DNA of 64,000 bases from Fimbriiglobus ruber (GTDB lineage: Bacteria > Planctomycetota > Planctomycetia > Gemmatales > Gemmataceae): assembly GCF_002197845.1 (NCBI RefSeq), contig NZ_NIDE01000004.1, positions 620,001 through 684,000 of the forward strand, read 5' to 3'. The notes under the pieces are model-generated. The model searched no databases. It worked only from the letters and a program-made list of their open reading frames with translations, and was not told where the DNA came from. Below are positions 30,209-39,493 of this stretch, piece by piece. Position 1 is the first letter of the stretch. Every line of letters starts with the position of its first letter. The position numbers and the translations under genes were made by a program.

Positions 30209-30955
30209 GTGCGCACGCAGTGGATTCGCCGCCCGGTCGGGGTTGCCGGCTTGGCCGTGGTCGTTTGGCTGGCCGCCGCCGAGTCGCCCGCCAAGGAAAC
30301 CCTCCCCGAGGGCGTCGCCGGCAAATTGATCGACGCGGACGTCGCGTACCTTCAAAAAGCGCTGACGAAGGCGCCGGAGAAGACGGTTGCCCCCACCCTC
30401 AAGGCCGTCGCGATGGAGATCGCGCTGTACGCCCAAAACAACCTGGAAGGGGCCGACGCGAACAAGATGGCGGCCCTGCGGGCGCAGGCCCTGAAGGTCG
30501 CCGAGGCGCTGACCAAGAAGGATTACCCGGCGGCCAAGGCGGCGGCCGAGGGGCTCGCCAAACCGACTGGGGGCGACAAGAAAGCGCTCAAGCTGCACGA
30601 ACTCTACAAGTACGACGTGAACGAGGTCATGTCGGCGTTCCGGAACAGCCCGCGGGGGCTGAATACCGAGAAGGACATCCGGGCGCAGGCGAAGAACGTG
30701 ACCGACATCAAACTGGCCGGCGAACTCGGCGCCCGGTCCGCGCTGGCGGCCGAATACACCCTCCTGCTGCCGTCGTCCGACGCGGTCGGCGCGAAGAAGA
30801 AGACGTGGGAGGGCTCGGCCCAGGACATGGGTCGGTTGGGCCAGGAGATCGCGACCGAAGCCGCCAAGGGCGCGAAAGCCGACAAGGCCGTGCTGAAGAA
30901 GAAGCTGGCCGCCCTCGATGCGACCTGCACCGCCTGCCACAACGTCTTCAAATAA
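30209..30955 (+). CDS. Exported cytochrome c-like protein
   Basis: The 248-residue product has an N-terminal signal (GVAGLAVVVWLAAAESPAK) and a single haem-binding CTACHNVF at the very C-terminus, the arrangement of class II (c'-type) cytochromes with a mainly helical body. It probably works in the periplasm in electron transfer; partner unknown. GTG 30209 was chosen because GAGGAG lies six bases upstream and it places the signal peptide correctly; the open frame extends to 29942 with unlikely sequence. A hairpin follows at 30974-30996. Confidence 0.85.
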   Translation: MRTQWIRRPVGVAGLAVVVWLAAAESPAKETLPEGVAGKLIDADVAYLQKALTKAPEKTVAPTLKAVAMEIALYAQNNLEGADANKMAALRAQALKVAEALTKKDYPAAKAAAEGLAKPTGGDKKALKLHELYKYDVNEVMSAFRNSPRGLNTEKDIRAQAKNVTDIKLAGELGARSALAAEYTLLLPSSDAVGAKKKTWEGSAQDMGRLGQEIATEAAKGAKADKAVLKKKLAALDATCTACHNVFK

Positions 30956-30973
30956 GTCATCAAGTCGAATGCT

Positions 30974-30996
30974 CACCCCGCGGACAGCGCGGGGTG
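30974..30996. terminator. Hairpin after the cytochrome gene
   Basis: CACCCCGC and GCGGGGTG separated by 7 nt, without a T run. Confidence 0.55.
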
Positions 30997-31115
30997 GGTT
31001 GGCCGGGTAAAGATCTGATGTTATAATTAGACTCGGTATGATCGGTGGCTGTGCAGAGCTTATAAAGAATTGCCATTCTTGCCGAACGCCAGCTCACCGA
31101 GCTGAGGGTCAGAAA

Positions 31116-31514
31116 ATGTCCGAAGAGATTGCGGATCGGGGGCGAGGTCCGGAAATCGTTGGCACTCGCATCACCGTTTACAATCTGCTGCCGTCTTTCC
31201 TCGACCCGACGGTATCAGAGGATGAAATTTGCCGCGTGTACGAATTGACCCCAGGGCAGGTAGCAGCCGCACGGGCTTATGTGCTGAACAACCCCGATAC
31301 AGTCTTGGCCCAACATCTGAAGATTGAAGAGAGGATGGGGGCTGGAAACCCGCCACTGGTCCGGGAGCGGGCGGAGCGGGCAAAGTCCACGTTCCAAAGT
31401 TTCAAGCAGTGGCTAGCCGAGAAACGAGCCGAAAATCGCGAAGAGGAAGTGACACAAACGAATCCTGGACAACTCCCGACGTTCCGAGAATGGCTGGCAG
31501 AACAGAAAGGGTGA
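31116..31514 (+). CDS. DUF433-like protein (probable antitoxin half of a pair)
   Basis: The 132-residue product contains GPEIVGTRITVYNLLPSFLD near the N-terminus and YELTPGQVAAARAYVLNNPD, the winged-helix signature of DUF433, which is often found beside PIN-like DUF5615 genes as an antitoxin. The C-terminus has a repeated FQSFKQWLAEKR / FREWLAEQKG motif, perhaps the part that contacts the partner. The start at ATG 31116 is preferred over 31038, which adds an unconserved stretch. The PIN-like gene starts 18 bp after its stop, so the two form an operon. Confidence 0.78.
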   Translation: MSEEIADRGRGPEIVGTRITVYNLLPSFLDPTVSEDEICRVYELTPGQVAAARAYVLNNPDTVLAQHLKIEERMGAGNPPLVRERAERAKSTFQSFKQWLAEKRAENREEEVTQTNPGQLPTFREWLAEQKG

Positions 31515-31532
31515 TAAACAGGGGGCGGTTGC

Positions 31533-31949
31533 ATGCCGGGCTTGCTGGCTGATGTGAACGTCCAAGGGCACCTCCCGTATTTAACACGGCTCATGGATGG
31601 GCTCGGTCTTCTGGAAGTGTTGGCAGAACTCCAAATTGAGTTCGTGACCTTTCCCGACCGCGGACTCGATCGTCACATGGGCGATCGGGATCTCTGGAAC
31701 TATTGCCAGGCGAATGACTTGGTGCTGCTTACGGAAAACCGGAACCACGAGAACGAGAATTCCCTGGATGCAACGATTCAAGACTCGTGGCGCGAAGGCC
31801 GTCTTCCCGTCCTGACGTTGGCGAACAAAGGACGATTTGAGAACAGCCCTAAGTATGCCGAGCAGGTTGCCAAGGATATGGCAGAATTGCTGTTCACCAT
31901 TTTCCACGAAGGTGTTCGTGACCGGCCACGTATTTTTGTGCCTATATAA
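31533..31949 (+). CDS. DUF5615-type PIN-like protein (probable toxin)
   Basis: The 138-residue product has LLADVNVQGHLPYLTRLM at the N-terminus with the first acidic residue, DRDLWNYCQANDLVLLTENR in the middle and a C-terminal helix. This is the shortened PIN fold of DUF5615 proteins, predicted RNases. Together with the preceding DUF433-like gene it makes a likely type II toxin-antitoxin pair. The central LTENRNHENENS region is more asparagine-rich than usual. Activity is inference from family. Confidence 0.75.
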   Translation: MPGLLADVNVQGHLPYLTRLMDGLGLLEVLAELQIEFVTFPDRGLDRHMGDRDLWNYCQANDLVLLTENRNHENENSLDATIQDSWREGRLPVLTLANKGRFENSPKYAEQVAKDMAELLFTIFHEGVRDRPRIFVPI

Positions 31950-32117
31950 CAGAGTCCGGGCACCATCGGGTCAGAACCTCCTACCCATCCCCGAGTCCCG
32001 TCCGCTTGCCACGCCCCCATCACTTCTGCAATTCTCGCAAGATGTCGAACCCGCGGGCGGGTATCATGTTCAACAATTGACCGCCCTTTCACTCGAATCG
32101 TTTGCCCGGAGTCATTG

Positions 32118-33767
32118 ATGTTTGCTCGCCTTCGCATGGCCGCGGCGACGCTCGCGATCTGTCTGGCGGGCGGTCGCACGACCGCCGCGCCGGTCCCGGC
32201 CGCGCCGGTCGTTCCCGCGCCGACCGTCACCGTCCAAATCCGGGCCGCCGGGCAACTCCTCCACGACATCCGGGGCATCGCCAAGATTTCGAGCGATGCC
32301 GTCGCCGAGATGTTCGAGACGTGGCTGAAGAACGCATTCCAGGAGCAAGGGCTGACCGGGCTCGACATGCTGCGGCCGGCCGTGGGTTACGCATACGTCC
32401 CGGCGAACGCCGCCGATTCGTGGGGCGTCCTTGTCCTGCCCGTGACCAGCGAGAAAGAATTCCTCGCCCTGCTCACCCGCGCGGGAGCCGAGTTCGAGGA
32501 GAAGAAAGACGCCAAGGGACTGTACGAACTGACCCAGGTCGGACTCGGTACTCCGGAGGGCACCCTCGGGGACACAACCGTACTCTTTCGCTTTCACGAC
32601 CGGCACGTTTACGTGGGCATCCGCGCCAAACCCGAGCAACTGGCGACGACGGCTCTCGTCCCGGTCGGCACGCTCGTCGACCCGGCCGAGACCGCCCATG
32701 TCACGATCCGGCTCCACGTTGACCGGCTCGACCCGGCTTACAAGAAGCGGGCGGCCGAGACCATGGACGAATGGGCCAAGCAACTGGACGCGGCTCCGGC
32801 CCAGATGGCCTGGCAGAAGTCGCTCGCCGACGCCGGGCTCGGCGGGCTCCAGGTTCTCAAGCGGAACGTGACCGCCGTATTGACCAGCGGGGATCGGGTC
32901 ACGGTTCGACTCGCCGTGAACCCGGACGCCCGGCTGGGGGTGTACGAACTGGCGATCCGGCCCGCGAAGGGGTCCGCGATGGCCGCCGACATCGCCGGGT
33001 GGAAGCCGGCCCCGCACCCGTTCGCCGGGATCACGCCCGCGACTGCCGTCGGTGGGAGCGTCATCCGCGTGCCGCTGCCCACGCCCGAACTGCGGGACGC
33101 CGCCGCGACGCTGGCGACCGCCGCCTTTCGCGCGGGCGACGCCGAGGTCGGGGAATCCTTCAAGCCACTCCTGGGAGAGTTGGAGAAAGGGGTCGCGCGG
33201 ACCATCAAAACTGGGAGCGTCGATTTCGGCACGGCCGTCACCGGACCCGACAAGGGCGGGCTATATACTGTCGTGGCCGCGCTGGCATACGACGACCCGA
33301 CCGGGCTGGAAAAAGAGTTGCGGGCGCTGGTGAAGGGCTCGCCGGCGGCACGGGCGCTAGTCCGGCTCGATGCGGCGAAGGCGGGCGGATTCGCCGTCCA
33401 CACGGCGGCCGTCGGCGGGCTCCTCCCGCCCGAGGCCCAAAAGCTGTTCGGCAAGGACGCGACCGTTTACCTGGCGTTCGGCCCGCAGGCGGTCTACGCG
33501 GCGTTCGGCCCGAACGGCCCGGCGGAACTCACCCGCGTGGTCGCGCTCAAGCCGGCCCCGGCGCCGCTCGTGCTTACGCAGATGAACACGAAGCGCGTCC
33601 TCGGGATGTTCGCGGCCGTGGACGAAAACGCGGCCAAGGAGCTTGCCAGGCAACTTCCCTCGACCGACGAACTCGTCAACGCCGCCTCGTTGGACGTCCG
33701 CGGCGGAGACGAACTGGTTGTCCACTGGGAATCGTACTTAACGCTCAAGAATGACGCGTTTCGGTAA
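32118..33767 (+). CDS. Hypothetical exported protein, 549 residues
   Basis: I do not recognise a named domain. An N-terminal signal (LRMAAATLAICLAGGRTTAA) is followed by a long alpha/beta body with no membrane helix. Segments such as GTLGDTTVLFRFHDRHVYVG and GKDATVYLAFGPQAVYAAFG look like internally repeated beta units, as in planctomycete proteins of unknown role. The ATG at 32118 was preferred over a TTG one codon upstream. It converges on the gamma-glutamyltransferase gene, with stops 7 bp apart. Confidence 0.75.
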   Translation: MFARLRMAAATLAICLAGGRTTAAPVPAAPVVPAPTVTVQIRAAGQLLHDIRGIAKISSDAVAEMFETWLKNAFQEQGLTGLDMLRPAVGYAYVPANAADSWGVLVLPVTSEKEFLALLTRAGAEFEEKKDAKGLYELTQVGLGTPEGTLGDTTVLFRFHDRHVYVGIRAKPEQLATTALVPVGTLVDPAETAHVTIRLHVDRLDPAYKKRAAETMDEWAKQLDAAPAQMAWQKSLADAGLGGLQVLKRNVTAVLTSGDRVTVRLAVNPDARLGVYELAIRPAKGSAMAADIAGWKPAPHPFAGITPATAVGGSVIRVPLPTPELRDAAATLATAAFRAGDAEVGESFKPLLGELEKGVARTIKTGSVDFGTAVTGPDKGGLYTVVAALAYDDPTGLEKELRALVKGSPAARALVRLDAAKAGGFAVHTAAVGGLLPPEAQKLFGKDATVYLAFGPQAVYAAFGPNGPAELTRVVALKPAPAPLVLTQMNTKRVLGMFAAVDENAAKELARQLPSTDELVNAASLDVRGGDELVVHWESYLTLKNDAFR

Positions 33768-33773
33768 CTGGCG

Positions 33774-35474
33774 TCACTCGGCCGACGCCTTCCCGCTGAT
33801 CCGGCGGTCGGCCACGCCGGTGACCCGGCCGGTCGCCGGGTCGATCCAGATACTGTGCGCGTCGCCCTGGGACTGCACCTGATCGACCCGGTGGCCCATC
33901 TCCTTGAGTTTCGCGACCAGCTCCGGGTGCCCTTTCACGAACGCCGCCTCGCCCCGGATCACGTCCGGGAACCACTGGTGATGGATACGCGGGGCGTCGA
34001 CCGCCGCCCGCAGGTCCATGCCGAAATCGACCGTGTTTACCACGACGTTGAGGACCGTGTTGATGATCGTCCGCCCGCCCGGGCTGCCGGTCACGAGGAC
34101 GGGGGTGTCGTTCTTCACCAGGATCGTCGGGCACATCGAGCTGAGCATCCGCTTGCCGGGGGCGACGAGGTTCGGCGGCGTGCCGATCCGCCCGGTCGGG
34201 TTGGTCACGCCCGGGAGCCAGCCGAAGTCGTTCATCTCGTCGTTCATCAGGAACCCGGCACCCCGCACCACGACTTTCCCGCCGTAGGAGTTTTCCAGGG
34301 TGTACGTCAGGGACACCGCCGCGCCAGACCCGTCGACGACCGAAAAGTGCGTGGTCTGTTCGCTTTCAAGGGCGAGCGGGATGTCGCCCGCCAGGTCCGC
34401 GCTCGGGGTCGCTCGCTTGGGGTCGATGCCGGCGGCCAGTTCCTTGGCGTAAGCCTTGTCCAGCATGCGCCGGGAGATGGGGGTGAAGGCCGGGTCGCCG
34501 AGATCGTGGGCGCGGTCGCGATACGCCCGCCGCATCGCCTCGACGATGAGGTGGATAGTCCGCGGTTCCCAGCGGTCGGCCGGTTTAAAGTCGAACGTCT
34601 CCAGAATGTTGAGCTGTTCGAGCAGCGTGAACCCGCCCGAGGACGACGGCGGGGCCGTGTAAACGTCGTATCCCCGGTACTTGCCGACGACGGGAACCCG
34701 GCGGACCGGCTTGTAAGCGGCCAGGTCTTCGCGGGTGATGAGGCCGCCGCCGCGGGTCATCTCGGCCGCGATCAGGTCGGCGGTTTTGCCGGTGTAGAAT
34801 CCGTCCGGCCCCTTCTCGGCGATCCGGGCAAGTGTCTCCTTCAAGTCCGGCTGCACGAGGCGGTCGCCGACCTTCCAGGAGCCGCCGCCCGGCTTGCCGA
34901 ACACCCGGCGGAACTCGGCCGATGCGTCCCCGACCGAATTGCGGACCGTGGCCGAGATCGAGGCGGCGTTGAACGCGTCCAGCTCGAAGCCCTCGCCGGC
35001 CAACTTGACGGCGGGGGCAACCAGCTCGGCCCACGGGAGCTTGCCATACGCCTTGTGCGCCATCGCAAGTCCGGCGACCGTCCCCGGCACGCCGATCCGG
35101 CGGTGGGCGGAGCGGTCGGCCAGTTTGACGAACATGTCTCGGGTGGCGGCTGCCGGGGCGACCTCGCGGAAGTCGAACACGGCCGGGTCGCCGCTACCGT
35201 TCGGGTGGACGAGCAAGTATCCGCCGCCGCCGACGTTCCCGGCGGCCGGGTACGTGACGGCGAGTGCGAACGCGGTCGCGACGGCGGCGTCCACCGCGGT
35301 GCCGCCTTTACGAAGGACGGCCGCCCCCACGTCCGACGCCGGGCCGCTCACCGAGACGACTACGCCGCCCTTGGCGGGCGGCGCGGGGTCGGCTGCCGAT
35401 GTGGGCACGGGCGAGACGAAGAGGAGTAAGAAGGTCGTCAGGATGCAGGCGGGGATAAATCGCTCAAGCCGCAT
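33774..35474 (-). CDS. ggt: Gamma-glutamyltransferase
   Basis: This secreted Ntn-hydrolase cleaves gamma-glutamyl bonds of glutathione and related peptides, after autocatalytic cleavage into two subunits. The 566-residue product has a signal peptide (ERFIPACILTTFLLLFVSPV), GNVGGGGYLLVH, the substrate-binding region DFREVAPAAA, the nucleophile Thr in EQTTHFSVVDGSG, and GSPGGRTIINTV near the C-terminus. Length is typical (550-600). ATG 35474 starts MRLERFIPAC; the frame is open further upstream through the foldback element and is not coding there. Periplasmic or outer-surface location is expected. Confidence 0.95.
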   Translation of the reverse strand: MRLERFIPACILTTFLLLFVSPVPTSAADPAPPAKGGVVVSVSGPASDVGAAVLRKGGTAVDAAVATAFALAVTYPAAGNVGGGGYLLVHPNGSGDPAVFDFREVAPAAATRDMFVKLADRSAHRRIGVPGTVAGLAMAHKAYGKLPWAELVAPAVKLAGEGFELDAFNAASISATVRNSVGDASAEFRRVFGKPGGGSWKVGDRLVQPDLKETLARIAEKGPDGFYTGKTADLIAAEMTRGGGLITREDLAAYKPVRRVPVVGKYRGYDVYTAPPSSSGGFTLLEQLNILETFDFKPADRWEPRTIHLIVEAMRRAYRDRAHDLGDPAFTPISRRMLDKAYAKELAAGIDPKRATPSADLAGDIPLALESEQTTHFSVVDGSGAAVSLTYTLENSYGGKVVVRGAGFLMNDEMNDFGWLPGVTNPTGRIGTPPNLVAPGKRMLSSMCPTILVKNDTPVLVTGSPGGRTIINTVLNVVVNTVDFGMDLRAAVDAPRIHHQWFPDVIRGEAAFVKGHPELVAKLKEMGHRVDQVQSQGDAHSIWIDPATGRVTGVADRRISGKASAE

Positions 35475-35560
35475 GGAACACTCCGCGTTGACACCGAATC
35501 GTTGCCAGTGAGAGGTTTTGTGTGGGTATGGGTGGAAGCTTTCCCGGGGTAGCCGCCACG

Positions 35561-35741
35561 GGCGCTCGGCGCGGGTCTCCGACCCCGCCGTTCGGCCCGA
35601 CCGCAGGTCTCCTGTCCCGATGCTCGCCGCACGCACCCGCGTGGGTCTCCTCCCGACGCTCACCACATTGGGCTTTCATCGTGGGGACGGGAGACCTGAG
35701 GTCGGGCCGAACGGCGGGGTCGGAGACCCGCGCCGAGCGCC
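35561..35741. repeat. Foldback element with 58-bp arms
   Basis: Arms 35561-35618 and 35684-35741 pair with two mismatches (outer GGCGCTCGGCGCGGGTCTCC). The loop is about 65 nt. It fills the gap between ggt and the receiver-like gene. Confidence 0.9.
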
Positions 35742-35754
35742 GTAAGCCCTGGGC

Positions 35755-36147
35755 CTACCCTGAGTGAACGCCCAGCCACTCCCGTAACCCCGCTTCCAAT
35801 TCCCCCACGAACTGGCTCCGCGGCATCACCCGGTCACACCCCGCGCGGCGGGCCGCTTTGAGCGCGTCCGTGTCGACATGGGAGCCGTAGGCGATCACCC
35901 GCGGCGGCACCGGGCACACCGCCCGCAGCGCGGTGAGAAAGGCGGGCAGATCGAGGCCAGGGTTGTGAATATCCACGATCACACACGTGGGCACCGTGTT
36001 TCCGGCCGCCCTCAGAGCCGCTTCGGCGGACCGGGCTTGCGTCACGACCAGGCCGGCGGCGCGGGCGGTGGTGGTCACTTTACTCGTGAAAATCAGGTCG
36101 TCGCAGACCATCAGCCCGCGCGGCGCGGGCGCGTCGGCCGTGGTCAC
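35755..36147 (-). CDS. Receiver-like (response-regulator fold) protein
   Basis: The 130-residue product has the alternating strands of a CheY-like fold: LMVCDDLIFTSKV (acidic pair), TCVIVDIHNPGLDL with the phosphoacceptor-type Asp, and RVIAYGSHVDTDAL. The C-terminal Lys is replaced (DRVMPRSQFVGEL), so phosphorylation may not be normal. The GTG start overlaps the TGA of the S1C protease gene by 4 bp (GTGA), implying translational coupling. No output domain is present; a single-domain regulator is likely. Confidence 0.75.
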   Translation of the reverse strand: MTTADAPAPRGLMVCDDLIFTSKVTTTARAAGLVVTQARSAEAALRAAGNTVPTCVIVDIHNPGLDLPAFLTALRAVCPVPPRVIAYGSHVDTDALKAARRAGCDRVMPRSQFVGELEAGLREWLGVHSG

Positions 36148-37343
36148 TTCTTGCCCCCGGTGTACCCGTCCTGGATCAGTTTCAGCGCCGCGGCCAGGCC
36201 GTCGTCCGGCTTCTTGTCCGTCAGTCCCTTGCGGATCGCGTCGGCGATCTTCTGGGCGTACTTCTCCGGGAACTTGCCCTTCTCCGCGGCCGTGATGTCC
36301 ACGCTCAGGTGCCGGGGGTCCAGACAGATCAGGACGATGACGCCCTGGACCTTCTCGGCCTTGATCCGCTCGCCCATCCACTCGCGGAACATCTTCTGCC
36401 GCTCGTCGGCCGTTCCTTTCCGGGCTTTCTCGACCCAGTCGGATGGGGCCACCGGGTAGGTTTCGATCAGCACATCGAGGTCTTTCTTGAACAGGTCGGT
36501 AACCGTCTGCTCGGCCGCCTTGACAGCGTCCGCTGAGAACAGCTTCGCCTTGTCCGACACGGGCGGCGGCGCCTCCCGCTTGGGACCAGCCGTAGCCGTG
36601 TGGGTGGGCTCTGACGAATGATCGCGGAGGAGGCGTTTCACTTCCGAGATGTCGACAAAGAAGCTCACGAGCTGGGCGTTGACCGCGCCCCCCTGGGTGA
36701 CGCCGACGAGTTCGCCCTTGTCGTTCAGGAGCGGGCCGCCGCTGTCGCCCGGGTTGGTGGGCGAGTCGGTCTCGATCACTTTCGCCTCGAACGTGATCCG
36801 ATGGTTCCGCTCCAGCTCCACCTGCCACTTCTTGCGGTACACCTGTCGAACGGTCCCCTTGACGTACCCCCACAGGGCACCGGACTTGCCGGCGTTCCCG
36901 ATCGAGTGGACGGGCTCGCCCGGGTCCGGGCTGGCGGCCGCGAGCGGGATCGCTTTCACCTCGTCCGGGATGCCGTCGACGCGGATCAGGGCGAGGTCGG
37001 CCTTCTTGTCGAGGGCGACTACTCGACCAGAGCGGCCGAGCCGTTCCTTACGCTCCTCGTAATACTGCCGGTCGGAGATCGGCTGGCCGTCGCGGAATTG
37101 CGGGAAGTAAACCGTCGCGCGGGGGTTGTCCTCGACGACGTGGTAGTTGGTGAGGACGAGTCGCCGTTCGCGGTCGATCAGGGTGCCGCTGCCGGTGGCC
37201 AGCGCGCGGGTCCGAGTCGAGTGAATCCACACGACCGAGGGGACCGTTTGCTTGTACACCTTCGTGCCGGCGGCCACGTCCTGCGCGGCGGCGGGCGCGA
37301 CGAGGACCGGCGCCAGTGCGAGGGCGAGTAACGGGAGGCGCAT
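36144..37343 (-). CDS. Exported trypsin-like (S1C) serine protease
   Basis: The 399-residue product has a signal peptide (LLALALAPVLVAPAAAQ), then a trypsin-like domain with catalytic His in LTNYHVVED, Asp in KADLALIRVD and Ser in PGDSGGPLLND. A C-terminal part (~260-399) is not PDZ; it resembles TPM/YgcG-like periplasmic domains (VQGVIVLICLDPRHLSVDIT). So it differs from DegP by lacking PDZ domains. ATG 37343 is preceded by GGAGAG. It probably acts in the periplasm in protein quality control. The receiver-like gene follows with a 4-bp overlap. Confidence 0.9.
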   Translation of the reverse strand: MRLPLLALALAPVLVAPAAAQDVAAGTKVYKQTVPSVVWIHSTRTRALATGSGTLIDRERRLVLTNYHVVEDNPRATVYFPQFRDGQPISDRQYYEERKERLGRSGRVVALDKKADLALIRVDGIPDEVKAIPLAAASPDPGEPVHSIGNAGKSGALWGYVKGTVRQVYRKKWQVELERNHRITFEAKVIETDSPTNPGDSGGPLLNDKGELVGVTQGGAVNAQLVSFFVDISEVKRLLRDHSSEPTHTATAGPKREAPPPVSDKAKLFSADAVKAAEQTVTDLFKKDLDVLIETYPVAPSDWVEKARKGTADERQKMFREWMGERIKAEKVQGVIVLICLDPRHLSVDITAAEKGKFPEKYAQKIADAIRKGLTDKKPDDGLAAALKLIQDGYTGGKK

Positions 37344-37430
37344 CCGATCTCTCCGGGTGTGTGGGCGGGGACGGGAGCATTGTACCGGCCCGCGGGCCGC
37401 CGGTCGTCGGGGGTCTTGGGATTCCAGGCG

Positions 37431-37734
37431 GGTGATGGTCTTGGGGCTCTGCCCCAAACCCCGCTGGAGGGCCGGGAGCCCTCCAGACCTCCCTACTTGC
37501 TCCCGATCCGTGGGGCGATCCCAAAGCGGATCGCCCCACGGATCGCTCGCAGGGGCCTGAGTTGATCGCGGCGGGAAGACAGCGACTTTTCGATGGGTTC
37601 CAGAAACGGCCTCGCGAGCGACCAGCGGAATGATCCGCTCTGGGATCAATTCCGCTGGTCGGGAGCAAGAGGGGAGGTCTGGAGGGCTCCCGGCCCTCCA
37701 GCGGGGTTTGGGGCAGAGCCCCAAGACCATCACC
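37431..37734. repeat. Large foldback element with 76-bp arms and two inner hairpins
   Basis: Arms 37431-37506 and 37659-37734 pair with two mismatches. Inside are a 17-bp stem (37505-37521 with 37528-37544) and an ~18-bp stem (37619 to about 37657). No gene is inside. It occupies most of the gap between the divergent S1C protease and FGGY kinase genes. Confidence 0.93.
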
Positions 37735-37831
37735 TCACAAAAAGCCGCCGGGTACGTACCCCCTTGCCGTTGCCGCCGTCCGCGGCGAAACTCACTCGAC
37801 ACCCGCTCTCACGCCCCCGGAGACTTCTCCC

Positions 37832-39364
37832 GTGCCCGAATCACTTCGCTGCGTACCGCCGAACGCCCTGATCGCCGGGTGGGACTTCAGTACCGGGTCG
37901 GTGAAGTGCCTCGCGTTCGACTTGAACGGGGCCGTCGTGGCCGAGGTCCGGCTGCCGACCGACTTGTGGACCGAAGGCGGGGTGTCTGAACTCAATCTGA
38001 TGCAGCTCGAAGGTCAGGCTCGCGCCAGCACCCGCGCGATGGCCGCGAAGTTGAAGGCGCTCGGTCGCGACCGGGACTGGATCGCTGGCGGCGTCTCGGC
38101 CACGCACCACTCGGCCGGGCGGATCGACGCGGTCGGCAATCAAGTCCGCCGGGCGATCTGCTGGAACGACCAGACGCTCGCCGGCCCGCACGCCGAAGGG
38201 CTACAGCGCCTCGGCGGGCCGGACAAGCCGCGGGAACTGACCGGCGGCCCGTGGGCAGTCCGGTATTCGCTCAGCCACCTGGTGAAAGACGAACAAACGC
38301 TGACGGCCGCGGACTGGAAGCGGACCAAGTGGATTCTGCCGCACGGCCCGCTGGCGGCCGGCTACCTGACCGGGCGGTTCGACTGCATCAGCGTCTCCTC
38401 GGCCGCGTCGACGGGCATCCTCGACCTGCGGACGAACCAGTGGCGCAAGGAGATGTTGAACGCCCTGGCTGACCCGGCCCACCGCGACCAGGCGTGGGAG
38501 AACCTGCCCGACCTGATCGACATGGCCACCCCGATCGGGAAGATGGCCGACTACGTCGCACTGGAGGCCGGGCTGCCGTTCAACGTCCGCCCGTTCGTTT
38601 TCCCGACGCTCGACGACCAGGCGGCCGGCTTGATCGGCGGCGGGGCCGTGGACGCCGGGCAGGTAGCGATCATCCTGGGCAACTCGGCGGTGGTGAACTC
38701 GTCGTCGGCCATTCTCCCGCAGTCCGGCAGTCTCGACGCGATGCGACTGAACTGGGGGCCGTTCCTCTGGATGCGGTGCTACAGCAACGGGGCGCAGTTC
38801 CTCGACCGGGTCGTCGGCCCGGACGCGGACTGGACGGCTCTGGAGGCGGCGGCCCGCGCGGTTTCGGCCGGCGCGAACGGGACCGAGGTGTTGCCGTTCG
38901 TGCTGTCCGAGCCGTCGATCGGCGTGACGGCCCCGCGGGTGACGTGGTTCCCGGAGCAGCCGAAAGACGTGGGCGTCCGCGTCCGGGCGTCGTTCGAGGC
39001 GCTGGCGTACCTGATCGCGCTGGCAGTAAAGGAACACGAGGCGGCTGGCCAGAAGATTACCCGCGTCACCATTTCGGGCGGGATCGCGAAGAGTGAATTG
39101 ATGGGCGAGATCCTGGCGAGTGTGCTGAACCGGCCGCTCGAACGACTGGTGTCGTCCGAAGGCCCGGCGCTCGGGGCTGCGGCCGCGGCCCTGGCGGGTC
39201 TGGAAACGCACCTCCGGGGCGAACGCGGCATCCGCGAACGATACACGGTAGCCGACGCGGTCGCCGCGATCGTGAAGTTCCGGGCTCCCGTCGTCCCGCG
39301 GCCGGAGTGGGTGCCGGCGTACCAGACGGGGCTGAAGTTGTTTGCGGATCGGGTGCGGGGGTGA
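37832..39364 (+). CDS. FGGY-family carbohydrate kinase (xylulokinase-like)
   Basis: The 510-residue product phosphorylates a sugar or polyol with ATP. Typical features: an N-terminal phosphate loop ALIAGWDFSTGSVKCLAFD, the substrate-domain ICWNDQT, the mid-domain catalytic region FPTLDDQAAGLIGGGAVDAG and the C-terminal adenosine-binding VTISGGIAKSELMGEILA. The Asp in the DDQAA motif is the likely base. Length is standard for the family. GTG 37832 is preceded by GGAGA. The substrate (D-xylulose or another ketose) is not decided by sequence. It ends 130 bp before the CRISPR array. Confidence 0.9.
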   Translation: MPESLRCVPPNALIAGWDFSTGSVKCLAFDLNGAVVAEVRLPTDLWTEGGVSELNLMQLEGQARASTRAMAAKLKALGRDRDWIAGGVSATHHSAGRIDAVGNQVRRAICWNDQTLAGPHAEGLQRLGGPDKPRELTGGPWAVRYSLSHLVKDEQTLTAADWKRTKWILPHGPLAAGYLTGRFDCISVSSAASTGILDLRTNQWRKEMLNALADPAHRDQAWENLPDLIDMATPIGKMADYVALEAGLPFNVRPFVFPTLDDQAAGLIGGGAVDAGQVAIILGNSAVVNSSSAILPQSGSLDAMRLNWGPFLWMRCYSNGAQFLDRVVGPDADWTALEAAARAVSAGANGTEVLPFVLSEPSIGVTAPRVTWFPEQPKDVGVRVRASFEALAYLIALAVKEHEAAGQKITRVTISGGIAKSELMGEILASVLNRPLERLVSSEGPALGAAAAALAGLETHLRGERGIRERYTVADAVAAIVKFRAPVVPRPEWVPAYQTGLKLFADRVRG

Positions 39365-39493
39365 GGGTCATCCGGGAACACTTGCCAGTCTGAACCGAAA
39401 CCGTGATCCACGGCTTCTGGAGCAGTGATATTGTCGGACGAGTTCCTGGCGGCGATCGCCCCCAGTGACGCGTCCGACGACGCGTTTAATGTC

